Source: Candidatus Gastranaerophilales bacterium (GTDB lineage: Bacteria; Cyanobacteriota; Vampirovibrionia; Gastranaerophilales; Gastranaerophilaceae). From it: a stretch of 64,000 bases of DNA. The stretch is from assembly GCA_947630045.1 (NCBI GenBank), contig CANRGC010000011.1:1-64000 (forward strand), read 5' to 3'. This document shows positions 47,820 through 56,563 of this stretch, one piece after another. Positions within the stretch are counted from its first letter, which is position 1, and each line of letters opens with the position of its first letter. Under the pieces are notes generated by a model, which saw nothing but the letters and a program-made list of their open reading frames with translations, did no database searches and had not been told where the DNA came from. A program made the position numbers and the translations under genes.

Positions 47820-48146
47820 TACGGGGGATAAGCGCCACTTTAAGGGAGATTCGTCAAAGCTGACCGAAAGCTCTCTTTTTTGTAACTCATCCAAACCTAT
47901 ATTCCATATAATGCAAAGAGGTTTTGGAATTATTATCAAATAAGAATTTCCCTGTCTTTGAAATTTCTTTTCGTCAAGCGCCATAACCCCGTTTTGCAAA
48001 ATTATAATAAAAACAGAGCCCGTTTCGTCTTGAGAAAGCTTATACTTGTCTGTTGAAGGGTCTAAATCCAAAAAGTCGAAAACTTCGTTTGGAATTGCAA
48101 GTGCTAAGCTATTGCCTATTTTACGTACTTTTCTTTTTAATGCCAT
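47817..48146 (-). CDS. Tandem AbrB/MazE-like DNA-binding protein
   Basis: A protein of about 109 residues from ATG 48146 (TTG 48155 adds three). It contains two SpoVT/AbrB-type halves: KVRKIGNSLALAIPNEVFDF and, about 55 residues later, KKFQRQGNSYLIIIPKPLCI. Each has the GNS...IP swapped-hairpin signature. AbrB folds usually need two chains; here both are fused in one. No toxin of the MazF kind lies beside it. It faces two small genes over a cluster of inverted repeats that are its likely operators. Confidence 0.75.
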   Translation of the reverse strand: MALKRKVRKIGNSLALAIPNEVFDFLDLDPSTDKYKLSQDETGSVFIIILQNGVMALDEKKFQRQGNSYLIIIPKPLCIIWNIGLDELQKRELSVSFDESPLKWRLSPV

Positions 48147-48168
48147 AACACCCAATTGTGAAATAATG

Positions 48169-48220
48169 TAACAATTGTTAGTATATTTTCTACTAACATG
48201 TTGACGTATTAAATACTAAC
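48169..48220. promoter_or_regulatory. Cluster of inverted repeats, probable AbrB-like operators
   Basis: TAACAATTGTTA (48169-48180) is a perfect palindrome. GTTAGTA (48177-48183) and TACTAAC (48191-48197) form a perfect inverted repeat with a 7-bp gap. TACTAAC recurs at 48214-48220. They overlap the rightward promoter, so binding would affect both directions. Confidence 0.6.
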
Positions 48221-48229
48221 GTATATTAT
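48201..48229 (+). promoter_or_regulatory. Promoter of the small-gene pair
   Basis: TTGACG (48201-48206) and TATTAT (48224-48229) are 17 bp apart. A TACTAAC element sits inside the spacer. Confidence 0.75.
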
Positions 48230-48308
48230 AAAAATACACTTACGCACTATTCTCATATTATCAGGGTTGGGGCGGTATATCAAGCAGAAAGTCAAGAAAG
48301 GAATTTTT

Positions 48309-48539
48309 ATGCCTCTGTTCTTAAAAGGCGAAAGCCCGCTATCAGACGATGAAAGGGCTGCCGCCATCAACCTTGCTTTTCTTTTAGATATTACAAATTA
48401 TGACAAAAAAATTCTGAAAGAAATATCCGAAAAGTTAACGGAAAGTGAAAAAAGACATGTTCTGAGCTTTTGGGCGAGTTTAACACCTGTTACGGCAAAG
48501 GCATACTTATGTATGGCAGAATTTGAGGAGAGAATTTAA
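48309..48539 (+). CDS. Small hypothetical protein
   Basis: A 76-residue protein from ATG 48309 with AAAGGAA upstream; a TTG at 48267 is rejected because it lacks a ribosome site. It is acidic and helical (SPLSDDERAAAINLAFLLD, ISEKLTESEKRHVLSFWASL) without recognised domain. It is the first gene after the AbrB-flanked promoter and its stop abuts the next start. Confidence 0.65.
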   Translation: MPLFLKGESPLSDDERAAAINLAFLLDITNYDKKILKEISEKLTESEKRHVLSFWASLTPVTAKAYLCMAEFEERI

Positions 48540-48695
48540 TTGACGGAAGAAGAAAATTGCGAGCCTGAAATTTTAGAAAAAGAATCTAAATTTCATTCGG
48601 CTGATTTTAGCTGCACACACTGTAATCAGAAAGACTGTTGCTATTGGATACTTTACAACACCGATTTTGTTTTTGATAAAGAAGAAAAAAATTAA
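48540..48695 (+). CDS. Cysteine-rich 51-residue protein with TTG start
   Basis: It reads MTEEENCEPEILEKE, then CTHCNQKDCC, and ends FDKEEKN. The TTG at 48540 is supported by GAGGAGAG about 8 bases upstream and by zero-gap coupling with the preceding gene. The CxxCx4CC group suggests a zinc or iron site. It is acidic overall and not recognised; no function is proposed. Confidence 0.6.
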   Translation: MTEEENCEPEILEKESKFHSADFSCTHCNQKDCCYWILYNTDFVFDKEEKN

Positions 48696-48706
48696 AATCT
48701 TTTTGA

Positions 48707-48712
48707 TATAAT
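48707..48712 (+). promoter_or_regulatory. Extended -10 of a probable leaderless promoter for rimM
   Basis: TGaTATAAT ends exactly 7 bases before the rimM ATG. Only T residues lie between, so no ribosome site exists. Confidence 0.65.
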
Positions 48713-48718
48713 TTTTTT

Positions 48719-49225
48719 ATGGAATATATTTCAATCGGCAAAATTATAAACTTTCATGGAATTAAAGGGGAAGCCAAGGTGGGCTTTTCAAATAAAGCTT
48801 TAATTTCAGGCGCAAAAATTGTTTTTGTTGACAAAGACAACACAAAAGAAAGGCTTGATGTTTCGTCAATTCGTTTCCATAAAAATTTTGCGATTGTAAA
48901 ATTTAAACAAATTAATTCAATTAACGAACTCATTGAATTTAAAGGAAAAAACATCTGTCTTTCAAAAGAAAAAGTGTTAAACGAGCTTGAAGATAACGAG
49001 TTTTTAATCGACGATTTAATCGGGCTTAAGGCATTTGACAACGAAGAAAACTATATCGGAGATGTTGTTGAGATAAAAAAATCGGCAGCAAACGACATTT
49101 TGTGCATAAAATCTTTAGACGAAAAAAAGGAACTCATTTTAATTCCCTTTGTTTCAGAGCTTGTTCCCATTGTTGATATAAAAGGGGGGAAAGTTATAAT
49201 TAAACCTATAAAGGGGCTTTTATGA
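48719..49225 (+). CDS. rimM: 16S rRNA processing protein RimM
   Basis: A 168-residue protein with the N-terminal RimM fold (IGKIINFHGIKGEAKV) and a C-terminal PRC-barrel (LIGLKAFDNEENYIGDV, LIPFVSELVPIVD). It helps S19 assembly and 30S maturation. It overlaps trmD by 4 bp (ATGA), the usual pair. It seems to be transcribed without a leader. Confidence 0.94.
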   Translation: MEYISIGKIINFHGIKGEAKVGFSNKALISGAKIVFVDKDNTKERLDVSSIRFHKNFAIVKFKQINSINELIEFKGKNICLSKEKVLNELEDNEFLIDDLIGLKAFDNEENYIGDVVEIKKSAANDILCIKSLDEKKELILIPFVSELVPIVDIKGGKVIIKPIKGLL

Positions 49226-49899
49226 GGTTTGATGTTTTAACTTTATTTCCGGATATAATTGAAAACTATTGTTCTTATTCGATTTTAAAAAGGGCAAGAG
49301 AAAAAAAATTAATCGAGGTCAACACGGTTGATTTCAGAGAATTTACTCACGACAAGCACAGACACGTTGACGATACGCCATACGGCGGAACATCGGGAAT
49401 GGTTTTAATGGCTCCGCCGATTTTTGAAGCTTATGAGTCAATTGAAAAAACTGACGATTTTGAATTTATTATGCTGACCCCTCAGGGCGAAAAATTTTGC
49501 CAAAAAACAAGCGTAGAGCTTTCTAAAAAAAAGCAGTTAATTTTGCTCTGCGGAAGATATGAAGGATTTGACGAGAGAATAAGAATAGGTTTAAAACCAA
49601 GAGAAATTTCTATCGGCGATTACATTTTAACGGGCGGAGAACTTGGCGCTCTTTGCATAATTGACAGCGTTTCAAGGCAAATTGAAGGGGTTTTAAATAA
49701 AGTTGAGTCTTCTCTTAACGATTCATTTTCGGAAGGTTTGGACGGGCTTTTGGAACACCCGCAATATACAAAACCCAGAGAATATCGAGGAATGAAAGTT
49801 CCGGAAGTTCTTTTAAACGGAAACCATTCGGAAATTGAAAAGTTCAAACAGGAACAAAGAATTTTAAGAACAAAATTAAGACGCCCCGACTTGCTTTAA
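49222..49899 (+). CDS. trmD: tRNA (guanine-37-N1) methyltransferase
   Basis: A 225-residue SPOUT enzyme with the trefoil-knot motifs LLCGRYEGFDERI and SIGDYILTGGELGAL and the start FDVLTLFPDIIENY. It methylates G37 of tRNA to prevent frameshifting. It is coupled to rimM. The last 24 bp overlap the convergent gene. Confidence 0.97.
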   Translation: MRFDVLTLFPDIIENYCSYSILKRAREKKLIEVNTVDFREFTHDKHRHVDDTPYGGTSGMVLMAPPIFEAYESIEKTDDFEFIMLTPQGEKFCQKTSVELSKKKQLILLCGRYEGFDERIRIGLKPREISIGDYILTGGELGALCIIDSVSRQIEGVLNKVESSLNDSFSEGLDGLLEHPQYTKPREYRGMKVPEVLLNGNHSEIEKFKQEQRILRTKLRRPDLL

Positions 49900-50487
49900 T
49901 TTGGGCTTTTTTAAATATTCACAGATTATCAAAGAGTCTTTCGTCCAAAGGTCAAACCCCGTAAGCGGCGGTTCAAAGTATGCAACATTTTCGTAATTTT
50001 TAAAAATTTTAGTCAAAAAGTTATAAAACTGGGTAATAAATTGTTTTTTCTTGAGCGCAACATCAAGTTTAACCTCAAAATCGAGATATCTGTGTTTGAA
50101 TATTTCGCCTTTCTTTTCTTTTAAAAGCGCCATTTCATTATCCATTACAACAAATCTTATAAAATTTTTCGGTTTTGGCTCAAAATATAAAATCGTTTCC
50201 TGCCCTTTGTATAGAATGCTGTATAAAAGCGAGCTTTGGGCAAAGACACAACATTCAAGAAATTTCCAAAGGTTATTAAGCGGTTTTACCCCGCCGCAAA
50301 GAGGAATTATTGCGTCTTTACCGTTTGTCATTAAATAAATAACAATCTCTGCCAGATTGAAATTTGTATAAGGCTTTTTAAATTTTAATCTTGGCTCCAC
50401 CCGAGTTGAAGATTTTTCTATTACGGCGGAAAGCTCCTCGGACCACGGAAAGTCATTAAATAAAAATTCGTTTACTGTATCAATCAT
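49876..50487 (-). CDS. Hypothetical protein
   Basis: A 203-residue protein with no recognised domain; it is rich in aromatic and basic residues with patterns such as NNLWKFLECCVFAQ and ILYFEPKPKNFIRF. It has no signal peptide or membrane helix. It lies 11 bp after the acyl-CoA ligase on the same strand, so it may be its partner. Its end overlaps trmD by 24 bp. Confidence 0.65.
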   Translation of the reverse strand: MIDTVNEFLFNDFPWSEELSAVIEKSSTRVEPRLKFKKPYTNFNLAEIVIYLMTNGKDAIIPLCGGVKPLNNLWKFLECCVFAQSSLLYSILYKGQETILYFEPKPKNFIRFVVMDNEMALLKEKKGEIFKHRYLDFEVKLDVALKKKQFITQFYNFLTKIFKNYENVAYFEPPLTGFDLWTKDSLIICEYLKKPKLKQVGAS

Positions 50488-50498
50488 TTTAAAAAGGT

Positions 50499-52181
50499 TT
50501 ATTTGACACTGTCTGACATTACCATTGATTTAACTTCTTTTCTTTTAACCTTGTTTGTTGCCGTTCTTGGCAAAGGAGTTTCCGTAACGATAATTTTTAC
50601 CGGTCTTTTATAGTGAGCCAAACGTTTGGACATTGTCTTAACTTCGTTTGCAACTGCGCCTTCGAGAGCTTTTTTATCGGCAAAATTTTCCGCATATTCT
50701 TTCTTGGGCACTACAACAAGCACGATTTCTTCCGCACCGTCTTTTTCGCCGCCCGATTTTGAAGCCCCAGTCACACAAATTTCGGCAAAATTCGGATTTT
50801 TTTCAAGAACAGCTTCAACTTCTTCGGGGAAAACCTTTTTTCCGCCGGATAAAACTATCATGTTTTTAATTCTGCCCGTAATATAAACAAGACCACGCTT
50901 ATCAATTTGTGCAATATCGCCGGTATGAAGCCAGCCGTCTTCGGTTATGACATCCTGTGTCAAATCGGGTCTTTTGTAATAACCTTTCATGACGCTTGGA
51001 CCTTTTAAAATTAATTCGCCCGTAGACTCGTCTATTTTTGCTTCGAAAGAGTCAAGAAGGGTTCCGACCGATTTTAAATCTTGATATTTTCCTCTGTTCA
51101 TGGAAACAACAGGGCTTGCTTCAGATAAACCGTATCCTTGATATATTCTGATACCGATTGTTTCAAAAAATTTGCCCACTTTATAATCAAGCGGCGCTCC
51201 GCCTGAAATACAGCCAAAAAAGTCCAGTCCGAAATATTTTCTGACCCCTCTGAATAAAAATCTTCTGAAAAAGAAAGGTGAAAATTTTGCGATTTTATAT
51301 TTAATTTTGAAAACGAGTTTATCAAAGGCATTTCTCTTTGAAACCTCAGATTCAATCGTGGTTTTTAAAAGTTTTAAAAACGCAGGCACGGAAATCATAA
51401 ACGTTACGCCTTTTTCCTGCATAACTTCCGCAATATCTTTCGGCTTCAGGCTTTTTGCATAATATATAGAAAAGCCTTGATCCAAAAAGGTAAAGAAGCC
51501 CACCGTGAGTTCAAACAGGTGATTAATCGGGAGAATTGAAAGAATTCTCATCTGTTTTCCCTTCGGTATCATTTCATTTAAAACAAGCTGTAAATCTCTG
51601 ACTTGAGATAAAATGTTTTTATATGTAATTTCAACACCCTTGGGAGAGCCCGTTGTTCCTGAAGTGTAGATGATTAATGCCGTGGAATCAAGGCTTCTTC
51701 TTCTCCATTTGCCTTCATAGTTTTCGGGAATGGAATAAAGGTCTTGGAATTCTTTGGTGTTTGAAATTCTATCCATAAAAATAACTTGTTTTATGGAAGG
51801 AATTTTACTTTTAAGGGTAAGAGCTTTTTCATAATTTGCACCTGACGCCAATAAAACCGAAGGTTCGCAGTTTGATAAAATAGATTCAAGCTCATAAATT
51901 GTAAGCTTGTTATCAAGAGGAACCGAAGTTAAACCGGCTAACACGCCCGCAAAGAAGCATGCGCCGTATTCGGGTTTCGATTCGGATAGAATTGCAACCT
52001 TTTCGCCTTTTTCAAGTTTCATGTCATAAATAAAATAACAGGCAAGTCTTCTTGAAAGATAGCCAAGCCCTTTATATGTAAGTTCACTCCAACCGTAATT
52101 TGTTTTAATGCCGAGAGAAGTTTTTTCACTGTTTCTCTCTGTGGTTTCCTGCATTAAAGAAAAAACGTTTTTATATTTCAT
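50499..52181 (-). CDS. AMP-forming acyl-CoA ligase
   Basis: From ATG 52181 (GAAGGACTT upstream) the protein has 560 residues; a TTG at 52208 is rejected. It belongs to the ANL superfamily, with the P-loop YTSGTTGSPKG near residue 170, YGLSEASPV and the hinge motif TGDIAQIDKRGLVYITGR. It most likely activates a fatty acid to the CoA or ACP thioester; the exact substrate is not clear. It is followed by an unknown gene. Confidence 0.9.
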   Translation of the reverse strand: MKYKNVFSLMQETTERNSEKTSLGIKTNYGWSELTYKGLGYLSRRLACYFIYDMKLEKGEKVAILSESKPEYGACFFAGVLAGLTSVPLDNKLTIYELESILSNCEPSVLLASGANYEKALTLKSKIPSIKQVIFMDRISNTKEFQDLYSIPENYEGKWRRRSLDSTALIIYTSGTTGSPKGVEITYKNILSQVRDLQLVLNEMIPKGKQMRILSILPINHLFELTVGFFTFLDQGFSIYYAKSLKPKDIAEVMQEKGVTFMISVPAFLKLLKTTIESEVSKRNAFDKLVFKIKYKIAKFSPFFFRRFLFRGVRKYFGLDFFGCISGGAPLDYKVGKFFETIGIRIYQGYGLSEASPVVSMNRGKYQDLKSVGTLLDSFEAKIDESTGELILKGPSVMKGYYKRPDLTQDVITEDGWLHTGDIAQIDKRGLVYITGRIKNMIVLSGGKKVFPEEVEAVLEKNPNFAEICVTGASKSGGEKDGAEEIVLVVVPKKEYAENFADKKALEGAVANEVKTMSKRLAHYKRPVKIIVTETPLPRTATNKVKRKEVKSMVMSDSVK

Positions 52182-52314
52182 AAGTCCTTCTATCCTCAAA
52201 AAAGTCAAAACAATATTATCATAAATATTTTAAGGGCGCAAATAGGGGAATTTCTTCTTTACAATTAACAAAAAATTATATAGAGTGTAAATAGCAAAGT
52301 ATAAGGGGGTAAAA

Positions 52315-52797
52315 ATGGCTTCTCATAAGGAAAAAGCAAGAGAATTGTTTAAATCGGGATATAATTGTTCACAGGCGGTTTTTGGAGCTTTTTGCGAAGA
52401 ATTCGGACTTGATTTTGAAACGGCAATGAAAGTTTCCTCGGGTTTCGGGGGCGGAATGGGAAGAATGAGGGAAGTCTGCGGTGCGGTAACGGGAATGTTT
52501 ATGGCGGCGGGGCTTGCTTTAGGATATAGCGATAATAGCGACCCCAAGCAAAAAGGCGAAATTTATAAAAAAATTCAAGACCTCGCCAAAAAATTTAAAG
52601 AAGAAAACGGAAGTATAATATGCAGAGAACTTTTGGAAGGGATAGAATCTTCAACCTCGCCAGAGCCTTCCTTGAGAAACGAAAGCTATTATAAAAAACG
52701 CCCCTGTGTTGAGCTTGTTGAAAATGCGGCGGAAATTTTTGAAAAATATCTTTATGAAAATCTTGAAGTTACAAAAGAAAATTTAGGAGAACTTTAA
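52315..52797 (+). CDS. C_GCAxxG_C_C family redox protein
   Basis: A 160-residue protein with the family motifs GYNCSQAVFGAFCEEFG and GGMGRMREVCGAVTGM, where GCAxxG is CGAVTG. The spaced cysteines are thought to be redox active or metal binding. It is common in anaerobes. AAGGGGG precedes the ATG. The stop overlaps the next start by one base (TAATG). Confidence 0.88.
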   Translation: MASHKEKARELFKSGYNCSQAVFGAFCEEFGLDFETAMKVSSGFGGGMGRMREVCGAVTGMFMAAGLALGYSDNSDPKQKGEIYKKIQDLAKKFKEENGSIICRELLEGIESSTSPEPSLRNESYYKKRPCVELVENAAEIFEKYLYENLEVTKENLGEL

Positions 52798-53339
52798 TGG
52801 GCAAAAATGTTTTAATTATTTCATCTTCACCGAGAAAAGGCGGAAATTCCGATGTTTTATGCGATGAATTTTTAAAAGGCGCAAAAGAAAACGGGAATAC
52901 GGTTGAAAAAATTTTTTTGAAAGATAAAAAAATTAACTGTTGTACAGGCTGCGGATATTGCAACACAAACGATTACACGGCATGTTCTCAAAAAGACGAT
53001 ATGGCTGAAATTTTAGACAAAATGCAAAGTGCCGACGTTATTGTATTTTCAACCCCGATTTATTTTTATTCAATTTCGGGACAGATGAAAACCTTTATAG
53101 ACAGGCTTTGCGCAAGATATACACATATTGAAAATAAAGATTTTTATTATATTTTAACTGCCGCAGACTCCTCAAACCACGCAATACAGTTTGCTCTCGG
53201 CGAATTTAAAGGGCTTATGGCTTGTTTAAACAACCCGAAGGAAAAAGGATATCTCTTTGCAGGCGGGGTTTGGCAAAAAAATGAAGTGTTGAACACCGAT
53301 TATCCCGCCCTCGCATATAAACTGGGAAAAGAGTGTTAA
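52797..53339 (+). CDS. Flavodoxin-fold NAD(P)H oxidoreductase
   Basis: A 180-residue FMN protein with ISSSPRKGGNSDVL for the phosphate loop and STPIYFYSISGQMKTFIDR for the isoalloxazine site. A cysteine group, CCTGCGYC-x9-C near residues 44-60, resembles iron-sulfur flavoproteins of anaerobes. It would transfer electrons to an unknown acceptor. It is coupled to the C_GCAxxG_C_C gene. Confidence 0.88.
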   Translation: MGKNVLIISSSPRKGGNSDVLCDEFLKGAKENGNTVEKIFLKDKKINCCTGCGYCNTNDYTACSQKDDMAEILDKMQSADVIVFSTPIYFYSISGQMKTFIDRLCARYTHIENKDFYYILTAADSSNHAIQFALGEFKGLMACLNNPKEKGYLFAGGVWQKNEVLNTDYPALAYKLGKEC

Positions 53340-53345
53340 ACATTA

Positions 53346-53374
53346 ATAAAAGCGCCTTATAAGGCGCTTTTTAT
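53346..53374. terminator. Bidirectional terminator
   Basis: AAAGCGCCTTATAAGGCGCTTT is a perfect palindrome at 53349-53370, with T-runs on both strands, between the flavoprotein gene and tyrS. Confidence 0.9.
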
Positions 53375-54594
53375 TTTAATATGGCTTTATTATAATGTTT
53401 TTTGCCTTTTTTGATTTTAAGCCCGTTTTTTAAATCTTCTTTTGTATAAAATTTGTCAAAAACGCTGACATTTTCATCATTTACGGATATTCCGCCCTGT
53501 TGTATAAGGCGTTTTGCTTCACCCTTGCTTGCTGCAAATCCGCATTTTACAACGAGATTTACTATCTGAATTTTACCCTCGTCTAAATCGCTTTCGGAAA
53601 TTTCCGTTGTCGGCATATCGGCTATATCGCCCTTTCCGCCAAATAATGCACGTGCGGCTTCTTTTGCCTTTGCGGCTTCATCTTTGCCATGGACAAGACT
53701 TGTTAATTCATAGGCGAGAATTTCTTTTTTCTCATTAATTCTTGAGTCATCCCAGTTTTCCATTTCGTTAATTTCATCCAATGAAAGAAAAGTCAACATT
53801 TTCATACACTTCATAACATCGGCATCATCGACATTTCGCCAGTATTGATAAAATTCAAACGGAGAAGTTTTTTCTTTATCAAGCCAAACTGCGCCTTTTG
53901 CCGTCTTGCCCATTTTTTTGCCTTCGGAATTCATCAAAAGAGTTATTGTCATTGCATAAGCGTCTTTTGAGGTTTTCTTTCTTATAAGGTCACATCCGGC
54001 AAGCATGTTGCTCCATTGGTCATCGCCGCCAAATTGCATATTACATCCGTATTTTTCATTAAGATAATAAAAATCGTATGCCTGCATAATCATATAGTTA
54101 AACTCTAAAAAGCTTAAGCCTTTTTCCATTCTTTGTTTGTAACATTCAGCCCTAAGCATATTATTTACGGAAAAACAGGCTCCTACATCTCTTAAAAGCT
54201 CAATATAGTTTAAGTTTAAAAGCCATTCGGCATTATTTACCATTATTGCTTCATTTTCACCAAAAGTTATAAAACGCTCCATTTGTTTTTTAAAACATTC
54301 GCAGTTGTGCTGAATAGTATCGGGCGTAAGCATAGAGCGCATATCAGACCTTCCCGAAGGATCGCCTATATATCCCGTACCGCCGCCGATTAAAACAACG
54401 GGCTTATTCCCCGCCATTTGAAGCCTTTTCATAAGACAAAGCGCCATAAAATGACCTACATGCAATGAATCTGCCGTCGGGTCAAAACCTATATAAAACC
54501 TTGCGCCCCCGTTATTTATAAGTTCTTTTATCTCTTTTTCGTCGGTAACTTGAGCAATAAGCCCTCTTTCTTTAAGTTCTTCAAAAATGTTCAT
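53371..54594 (-). CDS. tyrS: Tyrosyl-tRNA synthetase
   Basis: A 407-residue class I synthetase from ATG 54594 (AAGGAACATCCG upstream); a TTG at 54621 is rejected. The HIGH motif is HVGH in PTADSLHVGHFMAL, and KMSKS is KMGKT, which together with length marks the TyrZ-like or TyrRS-2 branch. The C-terminal S4 domain (CGFAASKGEAKRLIQQGG) binds tRNA. No T-box leader is seen. Confidence 0.95.
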   Translation of the reverse strand: MNIFEELKERGLIAQVTDEKEIKELINNGGARFYIGFDPTADSLHVGHFMALCLMKRLQMAGNKPVVLIGGGTGYIGDPSGRSDMRSMLTPDTIQHNCECFKKQMERFITFGENEAIMVNNAEWLLNLNYIELLRDVGACFSVNNMLRAECYKQRMEKGLSFLEFNYMIMQAYDFYYLNEKYGCNMQFGGDDQWSNMLAGCDLIRKKTSKDAYAMTITLLMNSEGKKMGKTAKGAVWLDKEKTSPFEFYQYWRNVDDADVMKCMKMLTFLSLDEINEMENWDDSRINEKKEILAYELTSLVHGKDEAAKAKEAARALFGGKGDIADMPTTEISESDLDEGKIQIVNLVVKCGFAASKGEAKRLIQQGGISVNDENVSVFDKFYTKEDLKNGLKIKKGKKHYNKAILK

Positions 54595-54754
54595 CGGATG
54601 TTCCTTATTTGGGTTATACAAGTGATTTTACAACAAAAATATTTTAAATAAACTTTGCCCTAAATCACGCTTATAACATTTTTGAGCTCTTTTAAGACGA
54701 TATAAACGGGAAAATATCTTCAAAAACTTATCATACAAAAATTTAGTCAGATTT

Positions 54755-56398
54755 TTATTTTATATAATCAAGGTCATCATCAAATATTTTCAAGCCTTTA
54801 TATATGGTTTTGACATTGTTTACGGAGCAATACTTATAAGCTTCGTCATATCTTCTGGCTATATATTTAAAGCCTTCTATATGTTCACGGTGTTCCATAC
54901 AATCTACTAATATTCTGTCATACAATGAAAAATATTTTGTATCGATTTTGTGTTTTGCATATTCTTGATACTTTGAATACAAAAAGTTATATGTGTTTTT
55001 GAGTTCTGTTTTTCCCGCAAATATATCAGATTTCAAATCTTCCAGCCCGCATAAGACTGCAAGAACTCCGGCTCTGAATAAAACGGGTTTGTCATTTCTG
55101 TCAAGTATGATTTCGTTTGCTGTTCTAAAGGCTAAATTATTGTTTTTCTTACGAATATGTTCCGTGGAGTCATATGCATTAGGCATATAACCATCAGAGT
55201 CTTTTGAGAGTTTAAAAACGAAACATACTTCAGGGTTTTCAATTTTGCCCTCTAATTTTTGAACTACCTTTCTTCGAAGGGGCGAAGGGAGAATATTAAA
55301 GATATAGTCAGGTTCTTTTATCAATCCAAACTTTTGAAGTTCTTTTTGTTTTTTCCATGATTTTTTCATACATATTGAAAAACGTTCTTTTGCCCATTGA
55401 TTTGCTTCCCAATACTGTTTAAGCTTTTTGTTGTTCGGAGTAACAAGGAGCTTATCTATATCAACATTTTCACCGCATTTATTGCTCATATATCTTTTTA
55501 AAGATTTTTTTATGTTTTTTGCCTCAGGATAAGCCCACGCCCTGTATAATACTTGTGAAAAAATTTCTTTTTCAACGGGGTTGTCTTCGTAATATTTCAA
55601 TTGTCTTTCAGACATTTCATAGATTTTATCGGGGTTTTCCGTATAATATTTTTTTAGTCCTTCCGATATTTTCGCTTTGTGTTCTTCAGAAAGCGGACCT
55701 CTTGGGATATAAACTCCCTCTTGTCTTTCAATTCTTGCTATTTCGGCACTTTTTTTTCTTTCCGATAATTCTTTTGAAAAGCGCTCGTTATAATTTTTGT
55801 CGGAAAGTTTTAAATATTTGCCATAAATTTTATCAACTCTCGGAATGTTTAGTTTTTCAAGAACGCCATGAATGTTTTTCCCGAAATATTCGGTTAAATC
55901 GGTTATTGAAAAGCCTTCGCCCCAGTATAGCTGTAAAAGCTGAACGCTAAGGTCTTGTTCGGGGTCTATTTCTTTTATAAGTCCGTTTTTGGCTTCTTCC
56001 ATAAAAGAATTTTTTTGATAAGTTACTTTAGTGTCTGAAACAACATCTTTAAATTCGGGGTATGCTTCTTTTATCTGACTTAAAGTTTCAAGCTCTAAAA
56101 GCCCTTTATATTTTTCGTTGTGAATATCAATCAGAGTTTTATCTTCGGGGTTTCCATTATCAAGCGTTTTTTGAATTTCTTCCTTTATATCGGGCGGAAA
56201 TGAGCCAAATTTATCAATTTGTTTTTTTGTTGCAGACAAATCTAAACTCATGCCCCCCGTAAACGAAAGATATTGCGAGGTGGCGGGTATAATTCCTTCC
56301 TGTTCAAAACCCTTATCTTCAGGGCATTTGGATGTTTTTACATTATTATTTCTTAAAAGGGGATAAGAATTTGAATATTTTAAAGGGGAAATCTGCAT
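54755..56398 (-). CDS. SFTG-tagged protein with NUMOD3-like repeats
   Basis: A 547-residue protein. The N-terminus is MQISPLKY and then SFTGG at residues 45-49, the same kind of tag as in the 6333-6779 protein. A helical segment (QLYWGEGFSITDLTEYFG, near 155) looks like an HTH. GPLSEEHKAKISEGLKKYY resembles a NUMOD3 DNA-binding motif, and related YY-x-NP units follow in tandem to about residue 345. The last 150 residues are not recognised. No nuclease active site was found. It is cytosolic or exported by an unknown route. Confidence 0.65.
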   Translation of the reverse strand: MQISPLKYSNSYPLLRNNNVKTSKCPEDKGFEQEGIIPATSQYLSFTGGMSLDLSATKKQIDKFGSFPPDIKEEIQKTLDNGNPEDKTLIDIHNEKYKGLLELETLSQIKEAYPEFKDVVSDTKVTYQKNSFMEEAKNGLIKEIDPEQDLSVQLLQLYWGEGFSITDLTEYFGKNIHGVLEKLNIPRVDKIYGKYLKLSDKNYNERFSKELSERKKSAEIARIERQEGVYIPRGPLSEEHKAKISEGLKKYYTENPDKIYEMSERQLKYYEDNPVEKEIFSQVLYRAWAYPEAKNIKKSLKRYMSNKCGENVDIDKLLVTPNNKKLKQYWEANQWAKERFSICMKKSWKKQKELQKFGLIKEPDYIFNILPSPLRRKVVQKLEGKIENPEVCFVFKLSKDSDGYMPNAYDSTEHIRKKNNNLAFRTANEIILDRNDKPVLFRAGVLAVLCGLEDLKSDIFAGKTELKNTYNFLYSKYQEYAKHKIDTKYFSLYDRILVDCMEHREHIEGFKYIARRYDEAYKYCSVNNVKTIYKGLKIFDDDLDYIK

Positions 56399-56563
56399 TT
56401 TTCTAACCTAATACGACAAGTACAGTAATACAAAAAAAGAGAAGAATAATAATTGCCTAAAATTTAAAATTTTGTTGTTGTTTTGCAAAGAAATCGTAAT
56501 AATTACTTCAAATGAACAACTTAAAATGTTAGAATAAAAAGTCTGTAAAACTGGGGGAAAGTT

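Noticed and set aside
48155-48173. Rex box before the AbrB gene (TTGTGAAATAATGTAACAA)
   Set aside because: The left half matches but the right half is GTAACA instead of TCACAA; the local palindromes explain it better.
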